Assembly: GCA_045863055.1 (NCBI GenBank)
Contig: BTUW01000016.1
Location: 28,185-92,184, forward strand
Reading direction: 5' to 3'
Length of the DNA stretch: 64,000 nucleotides
Source of the DNA: UTCHB3 sp008363265
GTDB taxonomy: Bacteria > Bacteroidota > Ignavibacteria > Ignavibacteriales > Ignavibacteriaceae
Below the pieces are notes generated by a model, which saw nothing but the letters and a program-made list of their open reading frames with translations, had not been told where the DNA came from and ran no database searches. Every line of letters begins with the position of its first letter. The first letter of the stretch is position 1. Below, piece after piece: positions 54,793-62,378 of the stretch. The position numbers and the translations under genes were made by a program.

Positions 54793-55962
54793 ATGATAAA
54801 AAGAGAAATTGAACAAAAACTGCTCGCATTAAGTGAGAGATTCCCGGTGGTCGCCGTGATCGGTCCCAGGCAGTCGGGTAAGACCACTTTGGTCAGATCC
54901 ACATTCAAGGATCATCAATATGTAAACCTTGAGGAGCCTGATACCAGGCTTTTCGCTGTGGGCGACCCGCGAGGTTTCCTCCAGACCACCCCGTTGGTCA
55001 TCGACGAGTTTCAAAGGGTCCCTGAACTCCTCTCTTACATTCAAACGATGGTTGACTCTGACAACCGGCCCGGCAGGATAATACTCACCGGTTCACAAAA
55101 CTTCCTCATGAGTGAGAAGATATCCCAAACGCTTGCAGGGCGCGTGGCGATCCTGAAATTACTCCCGTTCTCTCTTGATGAACTCTCCTCCGATGAGCGT
55201 TTCCGGGGGCTCGACCGCTATGATCTGATCTACCGGGGATTGTACCCGCCTGTCTATGACCGGGGTATCGACCCTCCTGACTGGTACCCGAACTACATCA
55301 CGACCTACGTGGAGAGGGATGTCAGACAGATCAAAAACATCACAGATCTGAACCGGTTCACTCTTTTTATGAAGCTGCTGGCCGGCAGGGTGGGTCAACT
55401 TATGAACTATACTTCACTCGCGGTGGAGACCGGGATCAGCCCCAATACCGCCCGCGACTGGATCGGTATGCTGGAAGCAAGTTTCGTGGTGTTCACCCTT
55501 CAGCCATGGCATGCCAATATAAACAAGCGACTGGTGAAACAACCAAAACTCTACTTTGTCGACCCGGGACTGGCAGTCGCGCTCCTTGAGATCAGGAATG
55601 TGGAACATCTTAAAACATATCATCAGGCGGGTTCCCTTTTCGAGAATATGATGATAGTGGAGCTGCTTAAGCACAGATTCAATCGTGGATTGCAAAACAA
55701 TCTATTCTTTCTGCGCGACAGCACAGGCCGGGAGATCGACTGTCTGCTCGACCACGGTACCACCCGGGATCTTGTGGAGATCAAAAGCGGTATGACGGTA
55801 AATAACGACTTCTTCGCGGCGCTCGACTACTACGCGGCAATCCCAGGCCTCGGGATAAGGAACAAATTTCTAATTTACGGTGGCGATGAAAGAAGACAGA
55901 TGGGTAATACACCTGTCCTGCCATGGAGATCGATCAGAGAAGTGAGTAACTTCCTCAATTAA
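54793..55962 (+). CDS. AAA ATPase with DUF4143 domain
   Basis: 389 residues from ATG 54793; an earlier ATG at 54754 lies inside the upstream dyad repeat and gives non-family residues. N-terminal AAA_14 domain: Walker A G-P-R-Q-S-G-K-T-T (24-32) and Walker B with L-V-I-D-E-F-Q (about residue 80), then E-R-D-V-R-Q-I; C-terminal DUF4143 part with E-I-D-C-L-L-D-H-G ... L-V-E-I-K-S-G, a D-x-n-E-x-K pattern like PD-(D/E)xK nucleases. Families of this type are multi-copy, patchily distributed and of unclear role. The gene fits tightly between two near-identical 37-bp dyads, so it looks like an inserted unit. The TATATTTC at 54782-54789 is a near -7 box very close to the start. Confidence 0.9.
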   Translation: MIKREIEQKLLALSERFPVVAVIGPRQSGKTTLVRSTFKDHQYVNLEEPDTRLFAVGDPRGFLQTTPLVIDEFQRVPELLSYIQTMVDSDNRPGRIILTGSQNFLMSEKISQTLAGRVAILKLLPFSLDELSSDERFRGLDRYDLIYRGLYPPVYDRGIDPPDWYPNYITTYVERDVRQIKNITDLNRFTLFMKLLAGRVGQLMNYTSLAVETGISPNTARDWIGMLEASFVVFTLQPWHANINKRLVKQPKLYFVDPGLAVALLEIRNVEHLKTYHQAGSLFENMMIVELLKHRFNRGLQNNLFFLRDSTGREIDCLLDHGTTRDLVEIKSGMTVNNDFFAALDYYAAIPGLGIRNKFLIYGGDERRQMGNTPVLPWRSIREVSNFLN

Positions 55963-55966
55963 AAAA

Positions 55967-56003
55967 CCGTACAAATCCGCAATGCCATTGCATGATTGTA
56001 CGG
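55967..56003 (+). repeat. 37-bp dyad-symmetric repeat, downstream copy
   Basis: Symmetric about base 55985, with perfect outer arms CCGTACAA / TTGTACGG and inner arms GCAATG / CATTGC around a central C. It is in the same orientation as the upstream copy and starts five bases after the ATPase stop codon. It differs from that copy only at 55972 (C for T at 54744). Confidence 0.87.
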
Positions 56004-56051
56004 ATTTCGGATTTGCTTTAATTATTTGCGGATCGTTTTGAAGGTTGGATA

Positions 56052-56156
56052 AACCACAGAGCGCACAGAGAACACAGAGTGGATTTTCAGGTGGTCTGAG
56101 ACAGCACGGAATGAATTATCACGACCTCCTCAGTGTGCTCTGTGTGCTCTGTGGTT
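56052..56156. repeat. ACAGAG-type imperfect inverted repeat
   Basis: Left arm 56052-56080 is a run of CACAGAG-like units; right arm 56131-56156 is its near reverse complement (units of CTCTGTG). The ~50 bases between have no visible gene. Together with the ATPase repeat copy it accounts for most of the 267 bases between the ATPase gene and radA. Similar CACAGAG elements are scattered in many environmental genomes (general knowledge). Confidence 0.75.
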
Positions 56157-56229
56157 ATATTCGACTTGGTCAATGCCCCACCCAATTACTTCACAGTTCA
56201 CTCCGCCGCAGGCGGATCACATTTCACAT

Positions 56230-57573
56230 TTAAACCTGCACCGCCTCCTCAACAGTGGCAACGGCCCTGATCTTAAGGCCGGTTTTCCCTTTGGCTTCGG
56301 CGAAGTTGGGTTTGGGGATGATGGCAGAGGTGAACCCCAGTTTTTCGGCTTCCTTGAGGCGGGCGATGATCTGCGAGACACCGCGGATCTCACCTCCGAG
56401 GCCGACCTCTCCGATCACGACAGTTCCGGGGGGAAGCGGCTTCTCGTGCGCGGAGGAAATTATGCTCAGACATATCGGGAGGTCGGAAGCGGGCTCATCT
56501 ATCCGCATGCCGCCCGATACATTTATGAAGACATTTTTGTTGGAAAGATTTATCCGCGCCCTCTTCTCGAGCACGGCAAGCAAGATGGAAAGCTTCCTCT
56601 GGTCGAATCCACTGGTTATCCGCGAGGGGTTGCCAAAGTAGGATGGAACCACAAGTGCCTGCACTTCGGTTAGAATTGCTCGTGTGCCTTCAAAAACCGC
56701 GGTTATGCAACTGCCTGAATTAACACGATTATCCTCATTGAGAAACACTCCGGATGGGTTAAGAACCTCTTTAAGTCCGCTTCCCTGCATCTCAAACACG
56801 CCGATCTCGTTGGAACTACCGAAGCGGTTCTTCACCGCGCGGATTATCCTGAAAAGGTTATTGCTGTCACCCTCGAACTGCAGCACCGTATCAACCATGT
56901 GTTCAAGTATCTTCGGACCCGCGAGCGAGCCTTCCTTTGTAACATGTCCTATGATCACAGCTGTTCTGTTGGTCTTTTTCGCGTTCTCCATCAGAGCGTA
57001 AGCCGACTCACGTATTTGCGACACCGTTCCCGGTGAACTCATCAGTTCAGGGTTGTTAACCGTCTGGATCGAATCAATTACGAAAAGCTGCGGATCGGTC
57101 TGATCGATGGCGGCTAGAATTTTGGAGATATCTGTTTCGGCAAGGATGGTGATCAGGTCCGAGGTTACTCCCAGCCTTTCGGCCCGCATCTTTATTTGCT
57201 GAAGCGACTCCTCACCCGTAACATATAAAGACGGTTTCTGAAGCGCGGCAAGCGACTGTAGTAGAATTGTCGATTTCCCGATCCCGGGCTCACCCCCAAG
57301 CAGGATAACCGATCCCGGTACAAAACCCCCTCCGAGTGTGCGGTCGAGCTCACCGATACCTGATGAGAAGCGTTTAATGGTTGACGACTCTATCTTGCTC
57401 AGCCTGCCCATGTTCAGATCGCCTGAATAGCTTTTCCTGCCAACCGGTTCAGCTTTGGTTACAACCTCTTCGGCGAATGTGTTCCACGAATCACACTCGG
57501 GGCACTTCCCCAGCCAGCGGATGCTCTCGTAACCGCAGGAGGAGCAGACGAACTTCGTTTTCTCTTTTTTCAA
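56230..57573 (-). CDS. radA: DNA repair protein RadA
   Basis: 447 residues. A RecA-like helicase acting in recombination and fork repair. It has an N-terminal zinc finger (C10, C13, C24, C27), Walker A G-E-P-G-I-G-K-S-T (94-102), the RadA-specific K-N-R-F-G motif near residue 249, and a C-terminal Lon-protease-like domain (G-G-x-R-I-x-E-P-A-S-D-L, G-E-V-G-L-G-G-E-I-R). The start is a TTG overlapping the sirtuin stop, with AAGGA just upstream. Normal length. Confidence 0.95.
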   Translation of the reverse strand: MKKEKTKFVCSSCGYESIRWLGKCPECDSWNTFAEEVVTKAEPVGRKSYSGDLNMGRLSKIESSTIKRFSSGIGELDRTLGGGFVPGSVILLGGEPGIGKSTILLQSLAALQKPSLYVTGEESLQQIKMRAERLGVTSDLITILAETDISKILAAIDQTDPQLFVIDSIQTVNNPELMSSPGTVSQIRESAYALMENAKKTNRTAVIIGHVTKEGSLAGPKILEHMVDTVLQFEGDSNNLFRIIRAVKNRFGSSNEIGVFEMQGSGLKEVLNPSGVFLNEDNRVNSGSCITAVFEGTRAILTEVQALVVPSYFGNPSRITSGFDQRKLSILLAVLEKRARINLSNKNVFINVSGGMRIDEPASDLPICLSIISSAHEKPLPPGTVVIGEVGLGGEIRGVSQIIARLKEAEKLGFTSAIIPKPNFAEAKGKTGLKIRAVATVEEAVQV

Positions 57574-58322
57574 TATTCCTTAAGCCGTTTCACATGCTCA
57601 AAAAGGAGGGGCAACACTTCACCTGATCTTCCTTTGATGAAGTACCGTTTCCCGTGATGGTGGTCGCCCTCGTCGATATTCACATCGATCACGATGGCTC
57701 CCGATGAAAGGGCAGCCGATGGAAGAAGTGCGGCCGGATACACAACACCCGAGGTGCCGATCACAAACATTACATCGCACGACTCGCATCTCTCCTCGGC
57801 CTGTTCGTAGACACCCTCAGGAAGGTTCTCACCGAACCACACCACATCGGGCCTTATCAGTCCGCCACATCCGCAATGAGGAGGTGTGTTATCTTCAAGA
57901 TGTATTTCACCTGAGTAAAACTCACCGCACTGGATGCACTTGTTTCTTGTAATGTTGCCGTGAAGTTCAAGCACTCTTGAACTGCCGGCCCTTTGATGCA
58001 GGTTATCCACATTCTGAGTAACCACCGTTACATCAAAGTACTTCTCGAAGTTGACTATGGCGTGGTGCCCGGCATTAGGATGGGAATCGTGTATGATCCT
58101 CCGCCTGTACTGGTACCACTCCCAGACAAGATCAGGATTGCGCATGAAAGAATCGAAGTTCGCGAGTTCCTGGGCACTGAATCTTTTCCAGAGACCGTCG
58201 TCCCCTCTGAACGTGGGGATACCGCTCTCTGCACTCACACCCGAACCCGTGAAGAAGACGATCTTCCGCGAATCCGCAAGCTTGTCGATCAACTCCCTCG
58301 AAATTTTTAATTCATCTGTCAT
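57570..58322 (-). CDS. NAD-dependent protein deacylase (sirtuin, class III-like)
   Basis: 250 residues from ATG 58322; a TTG at 58358 would add twelve residues. Sir2 marks: G-S-G-V-S-A-E-S-G-I-P-T-F-R-G (26-40), T-Q-N-V-D-N-L-H (102-109), catalytic His121, and zinc cysteines at 129, 132, 150 and 152. The Tyr70-x-x-Arg73 pair matches the acyl-pocket residues of CobB/SIRT5, so removal of succinyl or malonyl groups is likely in addition to acetyl. The gene overlaps radA by four bases. Confidence 0.92.
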   Translation of the reverse strand: MTDELKISRELIDKLADSRKIVFFTGSGVSAESGIPTFRGDDGLWKRFSAQELANFDSFMRNPDLVWEWYQYRRRIIHDSHPNAGHHAIVNFEKYFDVTVVTQNVDNLHQRAGSSRVLELHGNITRNKCIQCGEFYSGEIHLEDNTPPHCGCGGLIRPDVVWFGENLPEGVYEQAEERCESCDVMFVIGTSGVVYPAALLPSAALSSGAIVIDVNIDEGDHHHGKRYFIKGRSGEVLPLLFEHVKRLKEY

Positions 58323-58405
58323 TAAGGTTTTGTTTCTCCCGTAAAACCATTTTTTCAATCACCTAAAATAAGCATGTTATTGCTTTTGATTTGTGATATT
58401 TTCCC

Positions 58406-58435
58406 AATAAAAAAGGCTGCCCTCTCAGACAGCCT
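58406..58435 (-). terminator. intrinsic terminator after the TPR gene
   Basis: On the minus strand: AGGCTG (58435-58430), loop, CAGCCT (58419-58414), then a T-run. It ends the transcript of the kinase-TPR pair about 75 bases after the stop codon. Confidence 0.8.
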
Positions 58436-58464
58436 AAAAAAACCGGTTGGATCAGGCCGTGGCA

Positions 58465-58508
58465 AACTAACCACTAATCCGCCGCGGCGGACTAACCTCT
58501 AACCACTA
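58465..58508. repeat. CTAACC-type heptamer repeat around a GC palindrome
   Basis: Degenerate heptamers (CTAACCA, CTAATCC, CTAACCT, CTAACCA) flank the perfect palindrome TCCGCCGCGGCGGA at 58478-58491. The last unit touches the stop codon of the TPR gene (58509). It is of the same style as the heptamer pair at 46349-46592. Confidence 0.55.
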
Positions 58509-59279
58509 TTACTTCCCCTTGATCTCCGCCAGCAGTTTTTTCGACTCTGCAAGCACAGAGGCATCGTCTTCATCGAGGAAGGGGATGCCTGGTACTTTGT
58601 TCAGGTGCGTGCGGGCTTTGTCGTACTGATCGTTTTCAATGTAGGCTTTCGCGATCTCAAGGTGGAACATTCTGAAATTCGGGCGGAGTTTGATCGCGGT
58701 GTTGAGTGACTTGATTGCCTGATCGATGTCACCCCAGCCGAGGCCGAGAGGGGCACGGAAGATGTACGGTTTTTCACACAACTTGTTGTGGGTTCTGCCG
58801 AGCACGTAATGGGCAGTGGCCTGCACTTCACTTCCGCCGTTACCGAGGGCGATCGCCTTGTCAACGTCAGCTTTAACCGAGTTTACCACACCCGCGGCAC
58901 TGAAAACGTTCTTGAAGAGGGCGATCCTTCCGTTGGCGATGGCGCGTCTGAGATAGGTTATCGACTGATTAGGAGCAAACTTGATCGCCTGAGTGGCATA
59001 TTTTTCAGCTTTCTCGAAGTTTGCAAGCTGCGAGTTGCCGCCTGAGTGCTCACCGATGTCGACGTGGGTTCTGCTTAAACGCCACAGTATCTCCCAGTTG
59101 TTCGGTGAAAGCTTGTTTGCTTCCTCAAACTTCTTGAGAGCGTCAGCATTTTTGAACTGCTTTACCGCAAGTTTGTCACCTTCTTCAACGAGCTTCTTCC
59201 AGTCCTGTGCATTTACGCCGGATATCTGGAACACCAGAAAGAACGCCAGAAGTGAACAGAAAAGTTGTGTTTTTTTCAT
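58509..59279 (-). CDS. exported TPR protein
   Basis: 256 residues. It has a signal peptide (residues 1-24, cleavage near V-N-A-Q), then tetratricopeptide-like helical repeats (e.g. A-L-K-K-F-E-E-A-N-K-L-S-P-N-N-W-E and S-L-N-T-A-I-K-L-R-P-N-F). It resembles regulator-of-microtubule-dynamics-like TPR proteins in layout. Periplasmic scaffold is the likeliest role. It lies 27 bases downstream of the hybrid kinase gene, so it is probably co-transcribed with it. Confidence 0.84.
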   Translation of the reverse strand: MKKTQLFCSLLAFFLVFQISGVNAQDWKKLVEEGDKLAVKQFKNADALKKFEEANKLSPNNWEILWRLSRTHVDIGEHSGGNSQLANFEKAEKYATQAIKFAPNQSITYLRRAIANGRIALFKNVFSAAGVVNSVKADVDKAIALGNGGSEVQATAHYVLGRTHNKLCEKPYIFRAPLGLGWGDIDQAIKSLNTAIKLRPNFRMFHLEIAKAYIENDQYDKARTHLNKVPGIPFLDEDDASVLAESKKLLAEIKGK

Positions 59280-59306
59280 GCCGGATTGCCTTTTTTGTTA
59301 ATGCAA

Positions 59307-61088
59307 TTAATTGATTATTGATCGAATTGTCTGCAGGAGTTCATCCCTCTTTAATGGGGTTTTGAGGAGTGCCCTTACACCCCTGTCTGCCATGTTGTGG
59401 GGATTACCTGATTCGCCCGACTCAACAAGGATGATGGGGGTTTTGAAGTGGCTATCCGCAGGGTTCACCGAATCGATGAACTGATCGCACGACATGAGGG
59501 GCATGTTCTTGTCGGCGATTATCAGGGCGGGAGCACTTTCCTTTAAAATATCTATTGCTTCATATCCGTTCTCAACGCTGGTGAGCTCGTATTCCCTGAA
59601 CTCGTTCACCATGATCGATCTTAGCGACTCCTCACCTGCCGGATCGGGATCAACGATCATTATGGTGTTGGCCGGTACCGGAAGTGTGAAGTGGAACTCG
59701 CTTCCGCCGTCTTCTTCCGAGTAGAACCATATCTCGCCCCCGTGCTTCTCAACTATCTCTTTTACGAGTGTAAGACCGAAACCGCTCCCCTTCTCCCCTT
59801 TGGAGCCTTCCTTGGAAACGAATTTGTCGAGACTGAAAAGACTCGCCTGTTCCTCCTGCGTCATCCCCATTCCGTGGTCTTTCACCACAAATTCCACCTG
59901 CCTTATATTGAACAGTCCGGCAGTTATCTCAACCTTGCTGTTCTCGTATGAAAATTTTATGGCGTTGTTCAGCAGGTTAACGATAACCTGTGAGGCAAGC
60001 CTCTCGTCGGCCTGAACGTGGAGGTCGAGCGGCACATCGATCACTATCTCGATGTTTTTTCTGATCGCGTTGCCTGTAAGGTTCGAAACACAGTTGTGCA
60101 CCAGGGCATGAACAGGCAATCTCTGAAGTTCAGGTTTTATCTTTCCGGTGCGGAGCCTCGACCAGTCGAGCAGATAGTTGATGAACTGCAGCTGGTTGAC
60201 AGACGCTTCATAGATGTAGGTAAGGTACTCGTTCTTCTCATGATCGGGAAGATCCTCCTCATTCAGGAGTATCTCGGCAAAACCGAGAATGCTGGTGTAT
60301 GGCCCGCGGAGATCGTGCGAAAGGATGTTTATAAAACGGTCTTTCGAGTCGTTAAGCTGCCTGAGGGCAATTTCCGACTCTTCGAGGTTGAACTGCCTGA
60401 GCTTCAACCTGGTGATATCGCTTACTATCCCCGAGATGCTTTCAGCCTCCCCCTTGTTGTTCCGCTTGATGTGCGCCTGTTCCGATACCCAGATAACCTC
60501 ACCGCTCTTGGTAACGAGGCGGTACTCAAGTTTCATTTTCGACTGAGCGTGGTTGTTCTTGGTCTCGTTCAATGCCCGGAGCGCGCCGGTAACATCCCCG
60601 CGGTGGATGATCGAGAAGAGCTTCCCCTGCATCCCGTTCAGTTCTACGGAGGTGTAGCCGGTTATCTTTTCAACCTGCTGACTGAATCTTACGTCACTGT
60701 TGGGATCTGAGGGATCGGGATTCTTCCAGATAAAGAATTCGATATCGCCGTGAAGCGACATTATCTCTTTCAGCACGGGGTCGCTGATATCACCCGGTGC
60801 AGGCGAGTAGAAGAAGCCGGTAGCGGTGAGCCCCTCTTCTTTCGGTGTAAGTTTGATGAACATCCCCTCACCGGGGATCTCGGATGAAAGGAAGTTCCCG
60901 GCGTAGCCTTCCTTCAACACCTGACCAAGATCAAGCAGGGCGCCGGCTGCCGTGGGATAAAACACCTCCCTGAAGTTTCTGCCGTGGATCGACTCCACCC
61001 GTATCCTCTTCTCCCTCCCCCGCTCTTCGATACTTTTTATCCGAAGACGGTCGTCAAGGTCAATAATGAAATCACCGGGTGAATGCAT
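59307..61088 (-). CDS. soluble PAS-histidine kinase with C-terminal receiver domain
   Basis: 593 residues, no membrane segments. There is an N-terminal PAS-like region (about 1-100), a PAS/PAC domain (about 108-235; Y-R-L-V-T-K-S-G-E-V-I-W-V-S), HisKA with L-S-H-D-L-R-G-P (His about 260), HATPase_c (N-N-A-I-K-F-S-Y, K-D-H-G-M-G-M, G-S-G-F-G-L) and a receiver domain (about 475-593) with the phospho-acceptor Asp in I-A-D-K-N-M-P and the Lys in L-L-K-T-P-L-K. In the receiver, the first acidic pair reads D-P-D rather than D-D. No output domain is attached. The signal is unknown. Confidence 0.88.
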   Translation of the reverse strand: MHSPGDFIIDLDDRLRIKSIEERGREKRIRVESIHGRNFREVFYPTAAGALLDLGQVLKEGYAGNFLSSEIPGEGMFIKLTPKEEGLTATGFFYSPAPGDISDPVLKEIMSLHGDIEFFIWKNPDPSDPNSDVRFSQQVEKITGYTSVELNGMQGKLFSIIHRGDVTGALRALNETKNNHAQSKMKLEYRLVTKSGEVIWVSEQAHIKRNNKGEAESISGIVSDITRLKLRQFNLEESEIALRQLNDSKDRFINILSHDLRGPYTSILGFAEILLNEEDLPDHEKNEYLTYIYEASVNQLQFINYLLDWSRLRTGKIKPELQRLPVHALVHNCVSNLTGNAIRKNIEIVIDVPLDLHVQADERLASQVIVNLLNNAIKFSYENSKVEITAGLFNIRQVEFVVKDHGMGMTQEEQASLFSLDKFVSKEGSKGEKGSGFGLTLVKEIVEKHGGEIWFYSEEDGGSEFHFTLPVPANTIMIVDPDPAGEESLRSIMVNEFREYELTSVENGYEAIDILKESAPALIIADKNMPLMSCDQFIDSVNPADSHFKTPIILVESGESGNPHNMADRGVRALLKTPLKRDELLQTIRSIIN

Positions 61089-61182
61089 CTCTATCTTTTT
61101 TTTGAATTTTTGAAAAACAGCTTTTAAAATAGCTTAAAGAGAGGAATTTACAAATAGTGAATCGATTACCGCGGCGGTTCGG

Positions 61183-61221
61183 AAAAATAAATAAAAACGC
61201 CCCGGATGATCCTCCGGGGCG
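61183..61221 (-). terminator. intrinsic terminator after the DUF4097 lipoprotein gene
   Basis: On the minus strand, a 9-bp GC-rich stem (61221-61213 with 61206-61198; CGCCCCGGA type) and a six-base loop are followed by a T-rich run (61197-61183). Confidence 0.88.
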
Positions 61222-61255
61222 CGCCTCATAGTCATTTACCTGATCTGTTTTACGG

Positions 61256-62197
61256 TTACTGCAGTTTGTTCACCGAGATCGACCCGCCGCTTGTCTTGCA
61301 GATCATCTTCGGGCCGCCGCCGTTCACCAGACCCGTGAAGCTGCTGTGCCCTGTTTTCACGTTCGAAGCGGGGAGTTCACAACTGACAGATCCGCCAGAG
61401 GTTTTTAAGGTTACGTCCGCCTTGAAGTCCGCCGGCACGTAAACATCTATATCACCGCCGGAGGTCGAGCACTCGATCCCCTCGTTGGGACCGTTGTAGA
61501 TCACTTTTACATTCCCACCCGAAGTGCTTGCCGAAATGGCACCCGACTTGCTGTCAACATATACATCACCGCCTGAAGTGCCGGCATCGACCGAGCCTTC
61601 CACATTCCTCACTTCCACATTGCCACCGGAGGTTCCGACCTTCGCCGAGCCTTTGAACTTCTCAAGCTTGATGTTCCCGCCACTTGTTTTCGCGTCGAGC
61701 GAACCGGAGAGGTTCATCAGCCCGATGTTACCGCCACTCGTTTTAAGGGCGAAACTTCCGTTCATGTCTTTCACTTTTACATCGCCGCCACTCGTTTTCA
61801 CGCCGGCACTGTAGTTTTCAGGGGTAATAACTTCAACACGCAGACCGAGATTTGAAAGGCTTTTTAAGAAGCTCTTCTTCTCGATCTCTATGAAAACACC
61901 TTCACCCGATTTTTCCGCTGTTATGTCAACTTTCTCAAGCGCGTCTTCATCGCCGTAGATCTTTACGCTTACCTCGTTCCTGTTCCAGGTGGTTACCACC
62001 ACATCAGCCGCCACCACTTCAACCGCCAGTTTCTCACCGGACTGTGACGGAAAGTTTTTCTCAAGAAGCAGCTTTTCATTTACATCCTTGCCGCCGTAGT
62101 CGCTGAAGTGCGTAGTGCACGCGGAGGGAATGAGTGACGCCACCCCGAGAAGCATCAGGAGCAATGATCTTTTAACTGTTACGATAATCCGGTTCAT
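61256..62197 (-). CDS. DUF4097-type beta-solenoid lipoprotein
   Basis: 313 residues from ATG 62197 (AAGGA upstream; the longer frame to 62248 gives a non-signal N-terminus). It has a lipoprotein signal peptide ending L-I-P-S-A-C. The middle holds nine T-S-G-G motifs; the first six are spaced by exactly 18 residues, typical of a DUF4097 beta-strand repeat that should form a regular solenoid. Outer-membrane or periplasmic location is likely. Function is unknown. A strong terminator follows, so it is its own unit. Confidence 0.85.
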   Translation of the reverse strand: MNRIIVTVKRSLLLMLLGVASLIPSACTTHFSDYGGKDVNEKLLLEKNFPSQSGEKLAVEVVAADVVVTTWNRNEVSVKIYGDEDALEKVDITAEKSGEGVFIEIEKKSFLKSLSNLGLRVEVITPENYSAGVKTSGGDVKVKDMNGSFALKTSGGNIGLMNLSGSLDAKTSGGNIKLEKFKGSAKVGTSGGNVEVRNVEGSVDAGTSGGDVYVDSKSGAISASTSGGNVKVIYNGPNEGIECSTSGGDIDVYVPADFKADVTLKTSGGSVSCELPASNVKTGHSSFTGLVNGGGPKMICKTSGGSISVNKLQ

Positions 62198-62378
62198 TTT
62201 ATCAGTCCTTGTTTGTTGGTTCTGTTCTTTTGACCGCCAAATTACCAAAAAGGTTGCTCTTGCTGAACGGGATCGCCTCCGCTGATCCGTTTATTTTGCC
62301 GTTTGCCATGAACTCCACATTTTTAGAGTTACAATCCCGATTTTTCTGCTGTTTAACAAGTTATAAACCGGAGCCTCA

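Noticed and set aside
56045..56233. Small plus-strand frame after the ATPase gene
   Set aside because: It is made of the ACAGAG inverted repeat; no ribosome-binding site and no protein-like composition.
60018..60710. 230-codon plus-strand frame
   Set aside because: Fully antisense to the hybrid histidine kinase, whose domains are intact; composition is that of a shadow frame.
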